Of a DNA stretch of 18,657 nt, positions 14,779 through 18,657 are shown in pieces (the first letter of the stretch is position 1; every line of letters starts with the position of its first letter). The stretch is from Shewanella sp. (GTDB lineage: Bacteria > Pseudomonadota > Gammaproteobacteria > Enterobacterales > Shewanellaceae). The notes below the pieces were generated by a model, which was given only the letters and a program-made list of their open reading frames with translations, was not told where the DNA came from and did not search any database. The translations under genes and the position numbers were made by a program. The DNA lies in contig SDWK01001022.1 of the NCBI GenBank assembly GCA_004195335.1, positions 1 through 18,657 on the forward strand. The letters run 5' to 3'.

Positions 14779-14917
14779 ATATGGATATGGGAAATGTCTT
14801 AAAAGCGTAGGGAACGCTTTAGACCCTGGCAGTCAGAACACTTATGTCTGTCTTTTTCAAGAAGAGGCCATGGGCCTGTGATGCTCCCGGCATCAATATG
14901 GATATGGGAAATGTCTT
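14779..14917. repeat. Repeat modules E, C, D, E (second block)
   Basis: A 22-bp module E (14779-14800, starting ATATGGATATGGG) recurs exactly at 14896-14917, overlapping the end of module D. Between the two E copies lie a 19-base hairpin (14802-14820), module C (14827-14851) and module D (14867-14901). In this D copy one stem base differs from the first copy (A to G), which keeps a T-G pair in the GATGC stem. Confidence 0.75.
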
Positions 14918-15014
14918 GCCTGTTCAGCGCGTTGGCTCTTATATAGCTGAAGGCCCTATCCGGTTGATAGGGAAGTATTTATGAGCAAACTGGCATAGAG
15001 GTGAATCGTGTGAC

Positions 15015-15099
15015 TTAGTCTCTCCTGAAGGGGCTGTAGCCTCTTGATGACTAATGATACATTCGGATTGCAAGTGTCAATCTATCTCAGGGGGGAGAC
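15015..15099. repeat. Compact stem-rich segment with imperfect terminal inverted repeats
   Basis: GTCTCTCCTGA (15018-15028) is complementary, with a two-base bulge, to the segment TCAGGGGGGAGAC (15087-15099). Inside are AGGGGC-TGTA-GCCTCT (one wobble) and GATTG-CAAGTGT-CAATC. An alternative stem, TTAGTC (15015-15020) with GACTAA (15049-15054), competes with the outer one. It may be a small mobile repeat or a folded RNA. No promoter was identified. Confidence 0.35.
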
Positions 15100-15112
15100 A
15101 ACTCCATGAATG

Positions 15113-15325
15113 AATACCACACCTATCCATCCATGGCAGTTGTGGGGGGGCATAAATGTTCCAGACATAAATACCACACCTATCCATCCATGGCAGTTGT
15201 GGGGGGCATAAATGTTCCAGACATAAATACCACACCTATCCATCCATGGGGTGTGGCATAAATGTTCCAGACATAAATACTACACCTATCCATCCATGGG
15301 GTGTGGCATAAATGTTCCAGACATA
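15113..15325. repeat. Tandem array, four units of 57, 56, 50 and 50 bp
   Basis: Units begin with AATACCACACC (AATACTACACC in the last) at 15113, 15170, 15226 and 15276. Each ends with GCATAAATGTTCCAGACATA. Units 1 and 2 carry CATGGCAGTTGTG and then a run of 7 or 6 G. Units 3 and 4 carry CATGGGGTGTGG instead. Each unit can fold through its CCACACC start and the later TGTGG: 7 pairs in unit 3, 7 with one wobble in unit 4, and 6 of 7 in units 1 and 2. The array directly precedes the terminator of the opposing operon. Confidence 0.88.
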
Positions 15326-15360
15326 AAAAAGCCAGTTGGGAGTACCAACTGGCTTAATAA
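15322..15360 (-). terminator. Rho-independent terminator of the PhoP/PhoQ-like operon
   Basis: A perfect 11-base stem, AAGCCAGTTGG (15329-15339) with CCAACTGGCTT (15345-15355), has a 5-base loop. Only the minus strand has a following T run (six T), which fits the kinase gene ending at 15430 on that strand. Confidence 0.88.
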
Positions 15361-15429
15361 AAAGCGTCAAGCGTCAAGTGACTTTGGACTAGGCAGAGCT
15401 CGGAATCGACTCTGTTATAACGATTGGTA

Positions 15430-16755
15430 TTAGAACGTTAAATTGACTTTTAACCCCCCTAATCGTTCGCTATGGGTAAATAGCAACTCTATCTTATACT
15501 GTTCTGCTATGTCCTTGACGATGGAAAGACCCAATCCATGTCCCATGGTGGCTTCATCTAAGCGTTTACCACGACTGGTCAGTAGAGCTAGCTCTTTGCT
15601 CGCGACACCGGGACCGTCATCTTCTATGATGAGGCTGATGGCATCACCTTCAATGCTTGCGCGGATCTCCACCCGTGACTTAGCCCATTTATGGGCGTTA
15701 TCGAGTAGGTTACCGATGAGTTCCATACCATCTTCTCTATGAAGAGGCAGTCTTAGCAGTTTCTCCGGAATATGGATATTGCATTGTATCTGCTTGTTAA
15801 AATGCACCTTGCTCAATGTCTGGCAGAGGTCGTCTAAATCTTTGGGAAGTTGCATCTGAGCCGCCGGTAACATATCTCCGGTGATCCGAGCGGCCGCGAG
15901 TTTCCTTTCTATCATCTTGTGGACTAAGTCCAACTGTTTTTGAAGGGCTATTGCCGCCTCGGGCTCTTTGAGTCCCAGAGCTTCAACTTGTTGCTGCATC
16001 ACCGCTAATGGAGTCTTTAATCCATGGCTTAGATTGCCAATGTTGTTGCGACTTCTTTCGAGCTGTTTGCTGGAGTATTGCAACAGTTCATTGTAGGTCG
16101 AGGCTAATCCCTGCAGCTCGGGAGGGATTTTATTGAGCTCCAATGAGGTTATCTCTCCCTCTCTCAGTTTTGAGAGGGCCGATTGCATATGGTTAATTGG
16201 CTTAAATGATTGTCTCAATACCAGAAAAATTCCGGCAATCATGGTTAATAACATCGCCAGGTTGACACTCAATTTGGTGCCATAAATTTGAGTGAAAATT
16301 TTTCGGCCAATACTTAAGTCCTGTGCAACGGTTAAGGTGGCACCGACATTGAGAGAGTCGGAACTGAGTCCGATAGAGAGGAGTTGAATATCATGATTTT
16401 GTGGCCCTTTAGTTTGCCACACTCGGCTATCCCCTTTTTTAAGAGGCTCAATATCGAGTCTTTGATCCCAGAGAGAACGGGAGCGGATCTCCTGGTCGGG
16501 CAGGTTGAGTTGATAATAACGACCTGAAAAAACCGGTTTATAGAAGCTTGATAGCTGGCTTTGATCTATGCTTAGCTCCTCTCCTTGAAGGTGAGTCGCC
16601 AGCATAACTTGCTCAATATCTTCCTGTAATCTGGCGATAATCGAATCGTGAAATGCCTGTCTCAACATCGACTCGAAAAAGATAATGCCAACGGCCGTCG
16701 ATATGATGACTAAGCCCGTAAGCCAGAGGCTGAGCTTAGTTCGAATCGATATCAT
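15430..16755 (-). CDS. PhoQ-like sensor histidine kinase
   Basis: A 441-residue inner-membrane sensor kinase. TM1 is at about 8-27, a periplasmic loop spans about 28-160 and TM2 is at about 163-181. A HAMP-like linker leads to the H-box NLSHGLKTPLAV with H244. The N-box GNLLDN has N353, G1 is DDGPGV (379-384) and G2 is GHGLGL (405-410). The H-box form H-x-L-K-T-P-L-A-V instead of HELRTPL is characteristic of PhoQ and its relatives. The periplasmic loop is not recognisably the acidic magnesium-sensing patch of enterobacterial PhoQ, so the signal is unknown. Its ATG overlaps the regulator stop as ATGA, showing translational coupling. The partner is the OmpR-type regulator just upstream, and a PepSY protein gene precedes both. 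Confidence 0.88.
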   Translation of the reverse strand: MISIRTKLSLWLTGLVIISTAVGIIFFESMLRQAFHDSIIARLQEDIEQVMLATHLQGEELSIDQSQLSSFYKPVFSGRYYQLNLPDQEIRSRSLWDQRLDIEPLKKGDSRVWQTKGPQNHDIQLLSIGLSSDSLNVGATLTVAQDLSIGRKIFTQIYGTKLSVNLAMLLTMIAGIFLVLRQSFKPINHMQSALSKLREGEITSLELNKIPPELQGLASTYNELLQYSSKQLERSRNNIGNLSHGLKTPLAVMQQQVEALGLKEPEAAIALQKQLDLVHKMIERKLAAARITGDMLPAAQMQLPKDLDDLCQTLSKVHFNKQIQCNIHIPEKLLRLPLHREDGMELIGNLLDNAHKWAKSRVEIRASIEGDAISLIIEDDGPGVASKELALLTSRGKRLDEATMGHGLGLSIVKDIAEQYKIELLFTHSERLGGLKVNLTF

Positions 16756-17426
16756 TCTCTGATGCCGTGAAAGATATAACCTTGTCCACGTCGTGTCTCT
16801 ATGGCCGTTTTACCGAGTTTCTTACGTAGGTGGGTGACATATACCTCTACGACATTACTCTCTTTTTCATCATCGAATTGATAGAGTTTATCTGTGATCT
16901 GAGATTTTGAGAGCAGTTTCTGTGGTGACATCAGAAATATCTTGAGCAACCGAAATTCCATCGCAGTGAGCTCAAATAAGTTCGACCCAACCATCACAGA
17001 TTGTTGGTTTTCGTCGAGTACGACTCCTGAGAAACTCAGCTCTTTCGATGGCAAGCTTGCTTTGCCGTGAGCACGTTGAATGAGCGCATGTATTCTTGCC
17101 AGCAGTTCTTGGGTATGAAAAGGTTTACCTAGGTAATCATCGGCCCCGGCATTAAAGCCTTCGACTTTTTCATGCCACTGGCTTCGCGCCGTTAACATGA
17201 TAACGGGTGTATTTATGCCTTGATTGCGCCAGCGTTCGAGTAGCTCCAGCCCATTACCATCGGGCAGGCCAATATCTAAGATCACACAATCGTAATTGGT
17301 CTCTTTTAGCAGGTAGTCGGCTTCAGCAGCCTTATCTGTTACGTCAGTAACGTATCCAGCTTGTTTGAGTTGTTTTTCGAGTTCTACAACGAGTAGTGCA
17401 TTATCTTCAACGAGCAGTAGTTTCAT
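16752..17426 (-). CDS. OmpR/PhoP-family response regulator
   Basis: A 224-residue transcription regulator and partner of the adjacent kinase. The receiver domain (1 to about 115) has the acidic pair E7-D8, phosphoacceptor D51 in VILDIGLPDG, T79 and K101 in GKPF. A winged-helix DNA-binding domain (about 130-222) includes LTAMEFRLLKIFL and the recognition helix region ESNVVEVYVTHLRKKLG. It ends with the typical TRRGQGYIF wing. The ATG has AGGT about 6 bases upstream. The gene starts 46 bases after the small PepSY gene and overlaps the kinase gene by 4 bases, which suggests one transcription unit of three genes. Confidence 0.9.
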   Translation of the reverse strand: MKLLLVEDNALLVVELEKQLKQAGYVTDVTDKAAEADYLLKETNYDCVILDIGLPDGNGLELLERWRNQGINTPVIMLTARSQWHEKVEGFNAGADDYLGKPFHTQELLARIHALIQRAHGKASLPSKELSFSGVVLDENQQSVMVGSNLFELTAMEFRLLKIFLMSPQKLLSKSQITDKLYQFDDEKESNVVEVYVTHLRKKLGKTAIETRRGQGYIFHGIRE

Positions 17427-17472
17427 ATTAACCTGTCATCAAATGGTATCGTGACACAAATGGATTTTTGAA

Positions 17473-17811
17473 CTAATTTTCAAAAGCTCTGCAGTCATTG
17501 GGCAACGATTTATAGGGATCGGGCTGTCCGTTGCTAGCGTCCAGACTCAGATCAATGATTTGGCCACGTTGCGCCTTAATTTGCAAATCATAACGCCATT
17601 TACCCTCTTCACGATAAAGGTGCGCATCGATCAGTTTGCCATAGCAGAAATGCTTGATTTTAGAGAGAGTAACATCGAGGGAGAGAATTTTCCCTGAGCT
17701 AACCAATTGTTTAGCTTCATAATGTTCTAGTTCAATCAGAGCGGATGTGTGACCTGTCATTGGCATTAAGGTCGCAAGAGCTAAAAAGCTAATAAACAGT
17801 GCCCTTGTCAT
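17473..17811 (-). CDS. Small exported PepSY-domain protein
   Basis: A 112-residue protein with a signal peptide (MTRALFISFLALATLMP...HTSA, about 24 residues). The remainder fits a PepSY domain: a short helix YEAKQLVSSGKI, then strands ending in YDLQIKAQRGQIIDLSLDASNGQ, where the polar K/R-G-x-I-x-x-L-x-x-D-A-x-x-G pattern is typical. PepSY proteins next to PhoP/PhoQ-like pairs are common in proteobacteria, and many are thought to modulate the periplasmic side of the sensor or a protease; that is not shown here. It has two cysteines, one in HFCYGK and one in NDCRAF near the C-terminus. I chose the ATG at 17811 because GGAG lies 9 bases upstream. A longer reading would need a TTG that overlaps that GGAG. 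Confidence 0.8.
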   Translation of the reverse strand: MTRALFISFLALATLMPMTGHTSALIELEHYEAKQLVSSGKILSLDVTLSKIKHFCYGKLIDAHLYREEGKWRYDLQIKAQRGQIIDLSLDASNGQPDPYKSLPNDCRAFEN

Positions 17812-17824
17812 TAATATTATCTCC

Positions 17825-17855
17825 AAAAAAAATGGCCTGAGATTATCTCAGGCCA
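17825..17855 (-). terminator. Rho-independent terminator of crp, abutting the next ribosome binding site
   Basis: A 10-base perfect stem, TGGCCTGAGA (17833-17842) with TCTCAGGCCA (17846-17855), has a three-base loop. On the minus strand eight T follow (17832-17825). The T run touches the GGAG that serves the PepSY gene. Confidence 0.92.
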
Positions 17856-17893
17856 CTTTATCGAAGCTGTCTTAAATCTAACTTAATGTTAGC

Positions 17894-18529
17894 TTAGCGT
17901 GTGCCGTAAACTACGATTGTTTTACCGTGAGCTTGGATCAGGCTTTGCTCTTCAAGCATCTTAAGAATACGTCCCACAGTCTCACGTGAACAACCAACAA
18001 TTTGACCAATCTCTTGACGAGTGATCTTGATTTGCATGCCGTCTGGGTGAGTCATCGCATCGGGCTGTTTTGCCAAATGTAATAATGTCTGTGCGATTCT
18101 TCCAGCGACATCAAGGAATGCAAGATCACCGACTTTCTGGCTGGTGCTGTGCAGACGATATGCCATCTGAGAAGAAAGCTTCATCAAAATTTCAGGGTTA
18201 ACCTGAATAAGCTGCTTAAATTTCTTGTAAGATATTTCTGCAATTTCACAAGGTTGCTTAGCACGAACCCAAGCAGTTCGTTCGGATTGTTCTTCAAACA
18301 AACCAAGCTCACCGATGAAGTCGCCTTGATTAAGGTAAGAGAGGATCATCTCTTTGCCTTCTTCATCTTTGATCAAAACAGCGACAGAACCTTTAACGAT
18401 GTAATAAAGCGTGTCTGATTCTTCACCAGCGTGGATCAAAGTGCTTTTGGCTGGGTACTTATGAATGTGACAGTGTGATAAAAACCATTCCAAAGTAGGA
18501 TCCGGTTTAGGCTTACCAATCAGAGCCAT
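17894..18529 (-). CDS. crp: cAMP receptor protein, global transcription regulator
   Basis: A 211-residue homodimeric regulator that binds cAMP and then sites of the form TGTGA-N6-TCACA. It follows E. coli CRP closely, with two more residues at the N-terminus by mature numbering. The cAMP pocket has E74, R84, T129 and S130. One pocket position differs: E. coli S83 is T85 here. The recognition helix retains R182, E183 and R187 in CSRETVGRI, so the DNA target should be unchanged. The activating-region-1 surface loop (PDAMTHPDG) is also kept. In Shewanella, CRP is needed for several anaerobic respiration pathways, including fumarate reduction, so its closeness to fccA is worth noting. GAGGA lies 8 bases before the ATG. 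A terminator follows, and the gene looks monocistronic. Confidence 0.97.
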   Translation of the reverse strand: MALIGKPKPDPTLEWFLSHCHIHKYPAKSTLIHAGEESDTLYYIVKGSVAVLIKDEEGKEMILSYLNQGDFIGELGLFEEQSERTAWVRAKQPCEIAEISYKKFKQLIQVNPEILMKLSSQMAYRLHSTSQKVGDLAFLDVAGRIAQTLLHLAKQPDAMTHPDGMQIKITRQEIGQIVGCSRETVGRILKMLEEQSLIQAHGKTIVVYGTR

Positions 18530-18562
18530 GCCTATGTTCCTCGACAGTTTAATGTAAATACA

Positions 18563-18592
18563 AGAATATGCTAAATAAGCAGTTTACGTCAA
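18563..18592 (-). promoter_or_regulatory. Candidate sigma-70 promoter of crp
   Basis: On the minus strand TTGACG (18592-18587) is followed after 18 bases by TATTCT (18568-18563), which predicts a start about 25 bases before the crp ATG. A second TTGACT lies just upstream of the first, so the exact -35 box is uncertain. The bases from there to the window edge are AT-rich, with a small TAGAT-AAAG-ATCTA hairpin. Confidence 0.45.
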
Positions 18593-18657
18593 TTAAGTCA
18601 ATAAAACCTAGATAAAGATCTAAGTTTAGATATATCGAATATTCGTAACAGACTATC

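Larger units (their letters stand above)
14526..15328. repeat. Gene-free intergenic mosaic of shuffled repeat modules
   Basis: About 800 bases between fccA and the terminator of the opposing operon carry no credible gene. At least five modules of 18-35 bp occur twice, separated and in different contexts, and a four-unit tandem array closes the region. One module core, CCATCCATGGCAGT (14568-14581), recurs inside array units 1 and 2, so the two parts are related. Many small hairpins are embedded: CAGACG-TTG-CGTCTG (14671-14685), AAAGCGT-AGGGA-ACGCTTT (14802-14820) and CCCTATC-CGGTT-GATAGGG (14954-14972). It looks like a landing site for, or a decay product of, interspersed non-coding repeat elements. 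I do not recognise a named family. Confidence 0.75.

Noticed and set aside
15113..15325. CRISPR array
   Set aside because: Units are direct tandem copies of 50-57 bp without unique spacers, and no cas genes are visible.

Overview
The window looks like chromosomal DNA of a marine gammaproteobacterium of the genus Shewanella. The strongest evidence is a tetraheme flavocytochrome c fumarate reductase (12624-14414). As far as I can recall the S. frigidimarina Fcc3 protein, the match is close over its whole length and includes every catalytic residue I know. The CRP protein at the right end is also close to E. coli CRP. Species cannot be fixed from the sequence alone.

Layout, left to right. (1) 1-960 is the C-terminal part of an AGCS sodium:alanine/glycine symporter, followed by a decayed duplicate of part of its own tail and a hairpin. 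(2) 1403-6952 is a tightly packed three-gene operon: a 1224-residue SMC/MukB-like ATPase, a 217-residue MksE-like protein and a 406-residue candidate kleisin. It ends in a rho-independent terminator. This is an MksBEF/Wadjet-type condensin without the JetD nuclease and with the ATPase gene first. (3) 7429-8703 is a DAACS-family symporter behind a hairpin-rich leader. (4) 8827-12218, minus strand, is a two-component pair: a periplasmic-binding-domain histidine kinase and an NtrC-type regulator. The regulator has lost the GAFTGA motif, and its Walker B aspartate is asparagine. (5) The divergent gene at 12624-14414 is fccA. The intergenic region holds two copies of one palindrome exactly 30 bp apart and a nested, mutually exclusive pair of hairpins. 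(6) 14526-15328 is gene-free and consists of shuffled repeat modules, a compact stem-rich segment and a four-unit tandem array. (7) 15430-17811, minus strand, is a PhoP/PhoQ-like two-component pair with a small exported PepSY protein upstream. (8) 17894-18529, minus strand, is crp, with a candidate promoter at the window edge.

How the parts may work together: the kinase/regulator pair and the twin palindromes lie head to head with fccA, so the simplest reading is local control of fumarate respiration by this pair. In Shewanella, anaerobic respiration is also known to depend on CRP, whose gene lies about 3.5 kb beyond fccA. The condensin-like operon is unrelated to respiration and would act on chromosome organisation or on incoming DNA. 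The points most worth following up are the GAFTGA-less regulator with its candidate operators, the orphan MksBEF-like operon and the repeat mosaic.
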